Shown here: positions 18,208 to 27,197 of the stretch, piece by piece | Position numbering within the stretch: the first letter of the stretch is position 1 | How the letters are laid out: each line of letters begins with the position of its first letter | NCBI GenBank assembly: GCA_937920475.1 | Contig: CALEUX010000015.1 | Coordinates: forward strand, 1-64,000 | Source of the DNA: an uncultured Marinilabiliaceae bacterium | Lineage (GTDB): Bacteria > Bacteroidota > Bacteroidia > Bacteroidales > Marinilabiliaceae | Length of the DNA stretch: 64,000 nt | Reading direction: 5' to 3' | Translations under genes and position numbers: made by a program | Notes under the pieces: generated by a model | Told to the model about the DNA's origin: nothing | The model's database searches: none | The model's input: only the letters and a program-made list of their open reading frames with translations

Positions 18208-21200
18208 ATGAAAATATGGGTTAAAATACTAACCGTTGTTACCTTTTTGATATTGAGGCAAACATTGTTGGCCCAGGATGAATGTAATTTTTCATCGAAG
18301 GGTAATAACATGATACCTGATAAGTATTGTGCACCTGTTACAGCCAACTGGCATGTGGGTTATGGCGGTATTACCTACCCGGGGCCAGGGCCCATTCAGA
18401 TTTATTTCGACTGGGACGATGGCACACCTCCATCAATAGTGAATGCAACTTTTAACGGAGCAACCGGCCAATGGGAAGCCTCTCAATCGCATGTTTATCC
18501 CAAAGGTGGCGATAAGTGTAACTACCGGCCTACAACCATGCTGGTGGTTAACGGCATTTTATGCACCAGCTCAGCCCAAACGCAAATTGTTACCGTATGG
18601 GATGTTGACGATCAAAACGGTGGTCAATTGGTAGTTTCTCCTGTGGTTTTCCCAATCTGTTTTGGGAATGATGGTTCCACCTATTTTTGGGACACCAGCC
18701 AATGGAACTGTGTACCTCCTATTGAATATGACAACCGAAACAATCCACGCCGATGGATTCAATGGATATACGGAACCGGCGCAACCACTATCCCTACAGC
18801 TCAGGTTGGAGGCGTTGTCCGGTCGTATCCATATGCCGGCCCGGTAGAAGCCACCACGCAACCCATTGAAGGTCCCCAGGCTCCCATGAACCAAAGCATG
18901 TTGGTGTATATTCCCAATGGATACAATGTTGGCGATTATTTTGAAGTAACCTTACGCAACTGGAATTATTGCAATCCTTACGACGATCCCGCTATTCCGG
19001 GTCCACCGGCCGACCCTATTAACGGCGACAATCCGCCCATTGAAATAACTGCCATGGCACTTATTGTTGCCCTCCCTGATGGAACCATAACCGCCGTAGG
19101 GCCGTTTTGCGAGAATAATGCTTCCATTAACCTTACTGCCGCAACACCAGGGGGAACATGGAGCGGACCGGGTATTACAAACCCTGCCACCGGGCGCTTT
19201 AATCCGGCTGTGGCAGGGCCAGGCCTACATACCATTCAGTACAACGTGACCGATCCCAATGGTTGCTCAGCCACCGGTGTTACCCAAATTGAAGTTTGGG
19301 ATTCACCCGATGTGGCGCTTTCGGTAGCCGACCCGGTTTACCTATGCCCGGGTATCAGTCAGCCAATTACTGCCACCGTAACCAACGGCTCACCCCCCTA
19401 CACCATTGAATGGCTGGGGGATACAGGCCCACTCAATTTTACCAATATATTAAGCCCGATTTTTGAAACAACAGTTACAGGTATTTATAACCTTCAATTC
19501 AGAGCTACCGATATACGTGGTTGCCGAAGGTCTGCCCCACTGAGCATTGAGGTTTCTCCGGTTACGGTCGATTTCAACCCATCGGCCATTGAAGTTTGTC
19601 AATTCAGTTCAGTAATACTTGAGCCCATTGCCTCTGGTGGTTCCCGAAACTATATCCTTCACCAGTGGAGCGGCCCTCATATTGCAAAACTATCGGCAGT
19701 TAACATTCCCAACCCTACTCTCGACACCAATGAAACCGGTATTTTTGTTTTCACATACAGAGTAACCGACGATCAGGGTTGTAGCGACGAGAGTACCATT
19801 ACCGTAACCATTAAAGAACAACCAACTGCCAATGCAGGTACTGATGATGCTACCTGCAACCTGAGTTACAACCTTAATGCCAACACCTGGCCTGGAGCAA
19901 CCGGTTTGTGGAGTGTTGTTTCAGGGCCTGGCAATACTACCCTTTCGAGCACTTCAGCCTCAAATGCAACCATATCTGTTGACCAAACTGGCATATATGT
20001 ACTAAACTGGAGTCTTGATTTAAATGGATGTATCGCTAATGATGAAGTGGCAGTTACATTTTCTCCGTTGCCAAATCCTCAGGTAATACCTAACTTCTCT
20101 ATTTGCGGCATAACTGCTCAGCTTGAAGCTATGCCCGATTTGCCAGGAGGACAATGGATGGTAGCATCTGGCCTTGGAACCGCCAATATTACAGACACAT
20201 CTCAACCAATAACCAACGTAACGGTTGACCAGCCAGGCACCTATGTGTTTACATGGCAGGAATCAGCAGGAGCTGGATGCCAGGGCGAAGCCTCTCTCGA
20301 AATCGTATTCATGCCACAGGCACAAGCCATTGTAGACCCGCTTCCAGCATTGGGATGCTCCCCTTATACAGTTACATTTCCAAACAATTCGGTAAATGCC
20401 GACTATTATCAATGGAACCTTGGTGGTGGCCTTATTTCAGCCGATGTCAACCCGGTGCAGGTTTACGAAAACTTTACAACTTCATTACGCACCATTGCAA
20501 TAACACTTGTAGCCGGAAATAGCTACGGTTGCAACGATTCTTTTACCTTTGATTTGCAAATTGCTCCAAAACCCAATGCATTGGCTATGGCTGTACCACC
20601 AGCAGGATGCTCTCCGCTACAAACCTCATTCATTAATAATTCGATTGGGGGCTCATTTTATAGATGGGATTTTAAGGATGATTCGGCTGTATCAAACGAT
20701 TTTGAGCCGGTTCATACATTCATCAACAATAATAATTTTATAGTTGCCTATCCAGTAACTCTTGAAACCGAAAATTTATTTGGATGTATTGCCTCTGCAA
20801 CTACTTATGTAACTGTTTATCCATCTTCACCAATCGCTCTGAATGTTTCTCCGGTTGAAGGATGTCACCCGCTGAATGCAACCCTTACAGCTACTCCGGG
20901 ATCAGTTTCCTATATTTGGGATTTTGGAGATGGAACTATTGAAACAGGAGGATTTCAAACCACACACCAATTTACCAATACAACCAACAGCGATATTGTG
21001 TATAACATATCACTCACAGCCACGAACCCCTTTAGCTGTGCAGCATCGGCAACAGCCCAGATAACAGTATTTCCGGCACCTGAGGCTGACTTTACAGCCA
21101 CTCCGGAAGAACAACAAATGCCCAACCGAACAGTAACCATCAATAACCTAACCCCAGGTTCAGGTTGGAGCTATTTGTGGAACTTTGGTGATGGGGCTTC

Positions 21201-22125
21201 ATCAACAGTTAGAGACCCGGGTACACATTCCTATCTAAATTCAGGTAATTATACCATCCAATTGGAGGTTACTGATGGCAGGTGTAGTGATGTGGCCACC
21301 CAACCCATCCGGATTTCCCCAATGGTTCCGCAAATTAACTACGGCGCCAACCCTGCCAGAGGCTGTCCTCCGCTTTCAGTAACATTTATAAATAACACGT
21401 TAGATGCCACCAACTACCTCTGGGAATTTGGCGATGGAATTATGTCGCAACAAGTAACCCCCACTCATATCTATAATATACCGGGAACCTACATGGTTAA
21501 GCTGACTGCCACAGGGCCGGGAGGCATTGCCATATCGGATAATCTACAAATCGTGGTTTTTGAACGACCTTACGCATTGTTTGATGTAATTCCCAAGGTT
21601 ATTTATATTCCAGGCGAAAAGCCAGTATTCATTAATCGATCGATAGGCGCATCACGATATTTATGGAATTTTGGAGATGGCAATACCTCCGAAGATTTCT
21701 CACCATCGCACCAATACCAATCACCAGGGGTTTACTCCATTTCGCTATGGGTAGTTAACAACGATGGATGCGAAGATACTTTTGTCCTTCCTGAAGCGGT
21801 AAAAGTAGAACAGGGTGGCGACATAAAATTCCCCAACGCCTTCACCCCCAACCCATCAGGCCCATCAGACGGGCGCTATGTGTATGGCGACCCACGAAAC
21901 CATATTTTTTATCCATTTGTTCAAAAAGGAATTGTTGAGTACCAGTTGCAAATATTTACCCGCTGGGGAGAGTTGATTTTTGAATCGCACAACATTGAGG
22001 TAGGTTGGGATGGATACCACAAAAACAAGCTGGCTCCGCAAGGCGTTTATATTTGGCGCGCCAAGTATAAAACAGCCAACGGTAATGTGGAAATAAAAGC
22101 TGGCGATGTAACGCTGATAAGGTGA
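18208..22125 (+). CDS. PKD-repeat surface protein with type IX (type B) sorting domain
   Basis: A secreted protein of about 1305 residues. A signal peptide (ILTVVTFLILRQTLLAQ) is followed by a Pro/Gly-rich region, then repeated Ig/PKD-like modules: WSGPGITNPATG, and from about residue 690 clear PKD units such as YIWDFGDG, YLWNFGDGASS, YLWEFGDG and YLWNFGDGNTSE. The last 95 residues (IKFPNAFTPNPSGPSDG to IFTRWGELIFES and GWDGYHKNKLAPQGVYIW) match the gliding-motility-associated C-terminal domain that directs export and surface anchoring through the type IX secretion system. It is probably an adhesin. The ORF begins at TTG 18202; ATG 18208 is preferred. A PorP/SprF gene follows, the usual partner of such SprB-like proteins. 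Confidence 0.92.
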   Translation: MKIWVKILTVVTFLILRQTLLAQDECNFSSKGNNMIPDKYCAPVTANWHVGYGGITYPGPGPIQIYFDWDDGTPPSIVNATFNGATGQWEASQSHVYPKGGDKCNYRPTTMLVVNGILCTSSAQTQIVTVWDVDDQNGGQLVVSPVVFPICFGNDGSTYFWDTSQWNCVPPIEYDNRNNPRRWIQWIYGTGATTIPTAQVGGVVRSYPYAGPVEATTQPIEGPQAPMNQSMLVYIPNGYNVGDYFEVTLRNWNYCNPYDDPAIPGPPADPINGDNPPIEITAMALIVALPDGTITAVGPFCENNASINLTAATPGGTWSGPGITNPATGRFNPAVAGPGLHTIQYNVTDPNGCSATGVTQIEVWDSPDVALSVADPVYLCPGISQPITATVTNGSPPYTIEWLGDTGPLNFTNILSPIFETTVTGIYNLQFRATDIRGCRRSAPLSIEVSPVTVDFNPSAIEVCQFSSVILEPIASGGSRNYILHQWSGPHIAKLSAVNIPNPTLDTNETGIFVFTYRVTDDQGCSDESTITVTIKEQPTANAGTDDATCNLSYNLNANTWPGATGLWSVVSGPGNTTLSSTSASNATISVDQTGIYVLNWSLDLNGCIANDEVAVTFSPLPNPQVIPNFSICGITAQLEAMPDLPGGQWMVASGLGTANITDTSQPITNVTVDQPGTYVFTWQESAGAGCQGEASLEIVFMPQAQAIVDPLPALGCSPYTVTFPNNSVNADYYQWNLGGGLISADVNPVQVYENFTTSLRTIAITLVAGNSYGCNDSFTFDLQIAPKPNALAMAVPPAGCSPLQTSFINNSIGGSFYRWDFKDDSAVSNDFEPVHTFINNNNFIVAYPVTLETENLFGCIASATTYVTVYPSSPIALNVSPVEGCHPLNATLTATPGSVSYIWDFGDGTIETGGFQTTHQFTNTTNSDIVYNISLTATNPFSCAASATAQITVFPAPEADFTATPEEQQMPNRTVTINNLTPGSGWSYLWNFGDGASSTVRDPGTHSYLNSGNYTIQLEVTDGRCSDVATQPIRISPMVPQINYGANPARGCPPLSVTFINNTLDATNYLWEFGDGIMSQQVTPTHIYNIPGTYMVKLTATGPGGIAISDNLQIVVFERPYALFDVIPKVIYIPGEKPVFINRSIGASRYLWNFGDGNTSEDFSPSHQYQSPGVYSISLWVVNNDGCEDTFVLPEAVKVEQGGDIKFPNAFTPNPSGPSDGRYVYGDPRNHIFYPFVQKGIVEYQLQIFTRWGELIFESHNIEVGWDGYHKNKLAPQGVYIWRAKYKTANGNVEIKAGDVTLIR

Positions 22126-22190
22126 AAAGGGAGACTGGAGAAGGGAGGCCGGAAACCGGAAAAGGGAGACCGGAGACGTAACGCAGTGGA
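22126..22190. repeat. Purine-rich imperfect short repeats
   Basis: Directly after the PKD gene stop the plus strand reads as variants of AAAAGGGAGACCGGAG, three imperfect units in about 55 bases, almost entirely purine on one strand. No ORF and no hairpin. Confidence 0.5.
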
Positions 22191-22346
22191 GTTGAGCCAA
22201 GCGGAAAAGGGAAAAAGGCTGAAGGCAGAAGATGCTAATAAAATTAAAATTTACAAAACCAAGTGTCTGTTACAGCGTTGTTTCGCTTGGCGAGAATAAA
22301 AATGAAGTTGAGAGCAATATTTTAAAAGAAAAAGAATTGATATTCC

Positions 22347-23438
22347 ATGTCAACAGTCAATAAAATATCAGGATTCAGAAAATACATTCACCATATCATA
22401 TTGATGATTTTTGGCTGTTTTCTTGGATTGAAAGGGTTGGCACAGGATGTTCATTTTTCTCAGTTTTATGCTGCACCGCTGTATTTAAGTCCCTCCTTAG
22501 CCGGCTCCACCGATGGAGCCCGACTGGCCATGAATTATCGTAACCAATGGCCCGGTATCAGTAAAGCATTTACAACTTCGGCGGTTTCGTTCGATAACTA
22601 TTTTGCCCCGTTCAACAGTGGAGTAGGCATTCAGATTGTTCAGGATAAAGCAGGAAGTGCCGATTTAACATTTACACATGTTGCGCTTCAATATTCTTAT
22701 AATGTGCGGCTAAATAGCGATTGGCAGTTTGTACCAGGTATTCAGTTTGCCTATGGCAGCAGGGCTCTTGATTTTAGCAGATTGATTTTTGCCGATGAAG
22801 AAATTGGTGGGGGTGCTTCCGGCTCCTGGGAGCGACTTACTAACGAAAATACAGAGTTTATTGATTTTGCAGCATCGGCTCTTGTTTACAGCCAATTTTT
22901 CTGGGGCGGCATTACCATTGACCATCTGGCTCAACCAAACCACTCTTTTTTAGGCGAAGAAATTAAACTCAACCGAAAGGTAACATTGTTTGGAGGAACC
23001 AATATCTGGACAGAAAAGCGGCGCCGACTTGGCCTCGACAGAGCCTTTTCCATGAGTTTCAGGTACCAGCATCAGCAAAATTTTAAACAATTAGATGCCG
23101 GGTTTTACTGGTTAAACCATCCTATAGAAGTGGGTATTTGGTACCGGGGGATTCCGTTTTTCAGCAATATTGATAAACGTATCAACCACGATGCCATTAT
23201 CCTTTTGCTGAGTTACAAATATGGGGCGTTTCGAATAGGTTACAGTTACGATATTACCATCTCGAACCTTGGACTTCAAAGTGCGGGAGCTCATGAGTTA
23301 TCACTAATCTTTGAGTTTAACCAGAAATCCCATCTGCGCCTTGGTGGTCGACGGCCCGCAGTACCATGCAGCGACAGCGCCGACCCACTCAATGTGGATG
23401 CTTACAAGTACAGTAAAAAACCAAAGAAATTGTTTTAA
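22347..23438 (+). CDS. PorP/SprF family type IX secretion membrane protein
   Basis: A 363-residue outer-membrane protein of the PorP/SprF family. It has a signal peptide (ILMIFGCFLGLKGLAQ) followed by the hallmark start QDVHFSQFYAAPLYLSPSLAG and AMNYRNQWPGI, then repeated barrel strands, for example GVGIQIVQDKAGSADLTFTH, ending with RIGYSYDITISNLG and HELSLIFEF. In Flavobacterium, SprF is needed to export and attach the type IX substrate SprB; its place 220 bases after a PKD protein with a type B sorting domain implies the same partnership here. The last 35 residues are a basic, low-hydrophobicity tail. Confidence 0.93.
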   Translation: MSTVNKISGFRKYIHHIILMIFGCFLGLKGLAQDVHFSQFYAAPLYLSPSLAGSTDGARLAMNYRNQWPGISKAFTTSAVSFDNYFAPFNSGVGIQIVQDKAGSADLTFTHVALQYSYNVRLNSDWQFVPGIQFAYGSRALDFSRLIFADEEIGGGASGSWERLTNENTEFIDFAASALVYSQFFWGGITIDHLAQPNHSFLGEEIKLNRKVTLFGGTNIWTEKRRRLGLDRAFSMSFRYQHQQNFKQLDAGFYWLNHPIEVGIWYRGIPFFSNIDKRINHDAIILLLSYKYGAFRIGYSYDITISNLGLQSAGAHELSLIFEFNQKSHLRLGGRRPAVPCSDSADPLNVDAYKYSKKPKKLF

Positions 23439-23465
23439 AAAAAGGCGCCTCTTGAATGAGACGCC
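23434..23465 (-). terminator. Rho-independent terminator after hsp20
   Basis: On the minus strand GGCGTCTC-ATTCAA-GAGGCGCC (one G-T pair) followed by TTTTTTT, 20 bases past the hsp20 stop. It reaches the end of the converging porP gene and may serve both. Confidence 0.8.
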
Positions 23466-23484
23466 CATTTGGTTAATGTTCAAT

Positions 23485-23925
23485 TTATTTAATTTCAATC
23501 ATTCTGACAGGTTTGGGCTTTACCTCTTCACGCTTGTGAAGTGTAATTTGCAAAATACCATCCTTATAAGAAGCATTAATTTTTGATTCGTCCACTTCGT
23601 TGCGCGGGATGGCAAATGAACGACGGAAAGCTGAATAACAGAACTCCCTGCGGGTATAACCCTTTTCGTTTTCTTCTTTTTTATCCTCTTGCTCGCACGA
23701 GATGGTTAACACATTGTTGTTAACTTCAACTTTGAAATCGTCCTTTTTCATGCCGGGAGCAGCCACTTCAATCAGGTATTCATCCTGAGTTTCTTTTACA
23801 TTAACAGCAGGTACTGACCTTCTGCTTTGTGATACCGGATTCAAAAAGAAATCGCCGCCAAAAAAATCATCGAAAATATTGGCAATGTCCGGTGTTTGAT
23901 TGTTAAAACGTCTTACAAGTGTCAT
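23485..23925 (-). CDS. Hsp20/alpha-crystallin small heat-shock protein
   Basis: A 146-residue small heat-shock chaperone that binds unfolding proteins as large oligomers. The alpha-crystallin domain spans about residues 35-135: VPAVNVKETQDEYLIEVAAPGM, VEVNNNVLTISCEQE, FRRSFAIPRNEVDESKINASYKDGIL, then ITLHKREEVKPKPVRMIEI with the C-terminal I-x-I type motif. The ORF track starts at 23940, but that codon lies inside ATGGAGGATTTAATTATG: the GGAGG is a well-placed ribosome binding site for the second ATG at 23925, which is preferred. Upstream lies a nested inverted repeat (24024-24096). Confidence 0.93.
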   Translation of the reverse strand: MTLVRRFNNQTPDIANIFDDFFGGDFFLNPVSQSRRSVPAVNVKETQDEYLIEVAAPGMKKDDFKVEVNNNVLTISCEQEDKKEENEKGYTRREFCYSAFRRSFAIPRNEVDESKINASYKDGILQITLHKREEVKPKPVRMIEIK

Positions 23926-24023
23926 AATTAAATCCTCCATTATTTTGGTTAAACTTTAAATCTGTTTTTAAATGTTCTATACCAAAACTTACAAAGGAAA
24001 TACCAATTAGCTAAATCGGTAAA

Positions 24024-24096
24024 TATGACATATTTAGCATGTCGGCAGCGCCATATTGGCACAATAAAACACCCGCACAAATGCCAATATGTCATA
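24024..24096. promoter_or_regulatory. Nested inverted repeat upstream of hsp20
   Basis: TATGACATATT (24024-24034) is a perfect inverse of AATATGTCATA (24086-24096), and inside it CATATTGGCA (24052-24061) is a perfect inverse of TGCCAATATG (24082-24091). The right arm thus pairs with both left arms. It lies 100-170 bases upstream of the hsp20 start in the hsp20-aroA intergenic region. An operator or activator site is likely; the regulator is unknown. Confidence 0.5.
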
Positions 24097-24210
24097 AAGC
24101 GTGCTAATCAAATCTTAATTTAGTGATAACACCAGCGTAACAAAAGACTAATGCTAAAAGAAGATATTTGTGCCGGGATAATTTATTTCCTCCCAACAAT
24201 TCCTGTGTGT

Positions 24211-24243
24211 AAAGAGTCGCCCCTAACGAGGTGCGGCTCTTTT
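24211..24243. terminator. Hairpin terminator at the end of aroA
   Basis: AAAGAGTCGCCCCT-AACG-AGGTGCGGCTCTTT forms a 14-bp stem with one G-T pair and one mismatch, immediately after the minus-strand aroA stop. The T-tract is stronger on the plus strand (TTTTATTATTT) than on the minus, so it may act in both directions. Confidence 0.65.
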
Positions 24244-24244
24244 A

Positions 24245-25480
24245 TTATTTACCCTGCTCCTTAATGCAAAAACCAACAGTCTCCAAATCTTTCCAAAAAC
24301 CTGGATACGACTTGGTTACCACCATCGGGTCGGCAATATTAAAGGCTCCAAACACCAGCGATGCAGGCGCAAATGCCATGGCCATACGATGGTCTTTATA
24401 GGTATATACTTCTATTTCTGAATGTGGCGTAATTCTTCTACCCTTCCAAACAAGATTATCTGCACCATTGGTTTCAACATCAAACCCAAACTTAGCCAGC
24501 TCGTTTACCAACGCTGTAATTCGGTCGGTTTCTTTAATTTTAAGAGTATGCAATCCTGTTAAATTAAAGGGTATATTTAAAAAAGCACAGGTTACCGCAA
24601 AAGTTTGAGCCAAATCGGGCTCTTTGCTGAAGTTGTGATTAAATTGTGGGGCTGGCTCTCCCACTTTGGTCAACACCAACCCTTTCGCCGAAAATTTTGA
24701 TTGCACACCAAGCTTTCGAAACAAATCGGCTACTGCAGCATCGCCTTGCCAACTGTAGCGGTCGAGACCTTTTAAGCATACCGAATCGCCTACTTTTCCC
24801 AATGCCACCATCTCAAACCAATAGGAAGCTGCGCTCCAATCACTCTCCACTTTGGCCTGATTGGGTTTATAATTGGTTGACGGCACTGAAATAACATGTC
24901 CTTCCCATTGGCATTTAATGCCAAACTGCTCCATCAGCTTTAGAGTAAGATGGATGTAAGGCCTTGACGTTATTTCTCCCTTCAGGTTTAAAACCAAACC
25001 ATTCTCCATGGTTGGGCCTATCATAAGCAAAGCCGAAATATATTGACTGCTTACGTTACCGGGCAATTCAATGGTTCCTCCCTTTAAAGAGCTGCCAAAA
25101 ATGCGCAGTGGCGGAAAGCCTTCATTTTCTACATATTCAATTTTGGCTCCCAACTCATTCAGCGCATCAACCAACACGTGAATAGGGCGCTGTTTCATGC
25201 GCTCGCTGCCGGTTAAAACCCATTCGCCAACTATTTTCGATAAATAAGCAGTTAAAAAACGCATGGTGGTTCCGGCAGCCCCAATATCGAAGTGATTGCT
25301 GTTCGAATTGAAAACCTGAAGCATAGCCCGGGTATCGTCGCTATCGGACAAATTTTTAATGGCATAAGGACTGTAACTTAATGCGTTTAAAATGAGTAAT
25401 CGGTTGCTGATGCTTTTTGATGCCGGAAGATTAATTTCTGCATATTGCAACTGCCCGGGGGCCTGTATGGTTATTGACAT
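24245..25480 (-). CDS. aroA: 3-phosphoshikimate 1-carboxyvinyltransferase (EPSP synthase)
   Basis: A 411-residue enzyme that joins phosphoenolpyruvate to shikimate-3-phosphate in the shikimate pathway. Substrate-binding motifs seen are LPASKSISNRLLIL near residue 20, GAAGTTMRFLTAYL near 68, SSQYISALLM near 145, the Asp/Glu/Lys region KIKETDRITAL near 316 and DHRMAMAFAP near 366, ending with KSYPGFWKDLE. It is slightly shorter than the usual 425-430 residues, as often in Bacteroidota. It lies 37 bases after aroB on the same strand, so the two shikimate genes form an operon closed by a hairpin. Confidence 0.95.
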   Translation of the reverse strand: MSITIQAPGQLQYAEINLPASKSISNRLLILNALSYSPYAIKNLSDSDDTRAMLQVFNSNSNHFDIGAAGTTMRFLTAYLSKIVGEWVLTGSERMKQRPIHVLVDALNELGAKIEYVENEGFPPLRIFGSSLKGGTIELPGNVSSQYISALLMIGPTMENGLVLNLKGEITSRPYIHLTLKLMEQFGIKCQWEGHVISVPSTNYKPNQAKVESDWSAASYWFEMVALGKVGDSVCLKGLDRYSWQGDAAVADLFRKLGVQSKFSAKGLVLTKVGEPAPQFNHNFSKEPDLAQTFAVTCAFLNIPFNLTGLHTLKIKETDRITALVNELAKFGFDVETNGADNLVWKGRRITPHSEIEVYTYKDHRMAMAFAPASLVFGAFNIADPMVVTKSYPGFWKDLETVGFCIKEQGK

Positions 25481-25517
25481 GATGATGCTATTGAAAATAC
25501 AAGTATCAAACTGTTAG

Positions 25518-26591
25518 TTATTTCTGACTGCTCCTGAAGAACTCAAGGGCTGTTTCTACCTCATTACGTTCGCAATGTATATTGATGGCCACCTCTCCCG
25601 GTTGTTTAAGCAGTGTAAAATTAATTCGTCCGCTGCGGTTTTTTTTATCGTGGGTCATGGTTTCATAAAGGTAATCATAATCGCTCTCTGTGTAATGAAA
25701 TGCTCCATAAACAGAATGAACATATTGGGCATACCGGCTAACAATATCCATATCGAACCCCAGTTTCAGATGAGCCAGATACAACTCAGGCACCATTCCG
25801 TAAGCAACGGCAAAACCATGCAAAACCGGCTGATGCCGCTTCAGCGCCAGACTTTCAAATGCATGGCCAACAGTATGCCCCAGATTTAGGGCTTTACGTA
25901 TATTTTTCTCGAAAGGGTCGGCCGTAACATAGTAGTCCTTAATTAAAACCGATTCGGCCACCAATTGCCCCAAAGCTTTCATATCGGGATTAAGAATATT
26001 AAAATCGAGGGTGCGGTTTAGCATTCCCGGGCCTTTAAGGAAGGCATGTTTAATCATCTCGGCAAATCCCGACAGCAAATTATCCCCATCGAGCGATTGC
26101 AGAAGCGATGTGTCGAGCAACACTTTTTCAGCTTGTTTAAACGAGCCTATTTCATTTTTAAAACCTTTGAAATTAATGCCGGTTTTTCCGCCCACCGACG
26201 CATCTACCTGAGCCAGCAAAGTAGTGGGGATATTAATAAAGGGAATCCCCCGCTTAAAAGTAGCAGCGGCAAATCCGCCCAAATCGCAAGGCATTCCGCC
26301 TCCCAGGTTAATTAACAACGAATGCCTGTCGGCCCCGTTCTCAACCAGAAACGCCCATACTTTTATTAGAGTATCCGTATTTTTATGCACATCGCTGGCG
26401 CCAATTACGATAACCCGCTCGGGGTTGATACCCGGTACTTTGGCAATTAACGGAAAGCACAACTGAAAGGTATTGTCGTCGGTAAGAACAAAAATTTTCT
26501 CACTTTTATATGACTCCAGTAATTGAGCAAGGTCGTTGGCCAAATTATCGGCTAAAACAACGCTGGTTTCTTTGGTGTTGAGTTCTTGCAT
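25518..26591 (-). CDS. aroB: 3-dehydroquinate synthase
   Basis: A 357-residue NAD- and metal-dependent enzyme that converts DAHP to 3-dehydroquinate, the second step of the shikimate pathway. Clear motifs are NLGGGMPCDLGGFAAATF, INIPTTLLAQVDASVGGKTG, SGFAEMIKHAFL and LNLGHTVGHAFESL, which supply NAD-, substrate- and metal-binding residues. The metal ligands Glu and two His are in these last two motifs and in the later HGFAVAYGM. It is the first gene of the aroB-aroA operon. The divergent neighbour begins 106 bases away. Confidence 0.95.
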   Translation of the reverse strand: MQELNTKETSVVLADNLANDLAQLLESYKSEKIFVLTDDNTFQLCFPLIAKVPGINPERVIVIGASDVHKNTDTLIKVWAFLVENGADRHSLLINLGGGMPCDLGGFAAATFKRGIPFINIPTTLLAQVDASVGGKTGINFKGFKNEIGSFKQAEKVLLDTSLLQSLDGDNLLSGFAEMIKHAFLKGPGMLNRTLDFNILNPDMKALGQLVAESVLIKDYYVTADPFEKNIRKALNLGHTVGHAFESLALKRHQPVLHGFAVAYGMVPELYLAHLKLGFDMDIVSRYAQYVHSVYGAFHYTESDYDYLYETMTHDKKNRSGRINFTLLKQPGEVAINIHCERNEVETALEFFRSSQK

Positions 26592-26697
26592 AAGCTAAAA
26601 TTCTATCAGTTTACAAAAATACTCTTTTTTTCGAGCTTCATAGAGTTGCATTTTCCCTGTTAATTTCGTTTTTTGCATTCTCATAACATAAACAACT

Positions 26698-27153
26698 ATG
26701 AACAATAAAAAAAATGCCGCTATTATTACTAGATTTTTCGCAACTACCTGGTTGTTAACACTTATTTTGTTGGTAGTTTCTCTTTTATGGGAGATAGGAC
26801 TGGGTCAAATTGCCCAAATCGGCTTAATTGTGTTTCTGCTGCTATCGGCCATAGTTTTTTATGCCGGTGGCTTTTTTTACATTGAGGTAGAAGCCGACAA
26901 ATCTTCCTTTAAAATTAAACATTATAATCTGTTCCCTTTTTGGCAGGAGTATAAGATTTACCAAATTGCAACCGACAGGTATTCAAAATATCAGGTAAAA
27001 AAGAGTTTTGCGGGCATGTTCTCCTGGTTGTACCTTTTTGAACAAACCAGCAGGGGTTTGGCTAAATATCCTGCCATTGGTATATCAGCACTATCTTCCT
27101 CGCAACTTAAAACACTTACCGATTACTTAGAAACCATTAAAAAGAATCCATAA
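26698..27153 (+). CDS. Small membrane protein of unknown function
   Basis: A 151-residue protein with two N-terminal membrane helices (about 12-32 and 36-57) and a soluble tail of about 90 residues containing FKIKHYNLFPFWQEYKIY. No family was recognised; the layout resembles small membrane proteins with a PH-like cytoplasmic tail, but that is a guess. It starts 106 bases from divergent aroB and ends 44 bases before dprA in the same direction, so cotranscription with dprA is possible. Confidence 0.7.
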   Translation: MNNKKNAAIITRFFATTWLLTLILLVVSLLWEIGLGQIAQIGLIVFLLLSAIVFYAGGFFYIEVEADKSSFKIKHYNLFPFWQEYKIYQIATDRYSKYQVKKSFAGMFSWLYLFEQTSRGLAKYPAIGISALSSSQLKTLTDYLETIKKNP

Positions 27154-27197
27154 TCGGTCTACAAAAACCCAAAACCTTCCCTTTTCAGCCAACTTCA

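Noticed and set aside
22126-22190. CRISPR-like array after the adhesin gene
   Set aside because: The repeat units are short, imperfect, adjacent without unique spacers, and no cas gene is nearby.
24056-24071. Plus-strand sigma-54 promoter TTGGCAC at 24056
   Set aside because: The matching -12 position reads AACA instead of TTGC, so it is not annotated as a promoter; mentioned only as part of a speculative finding.
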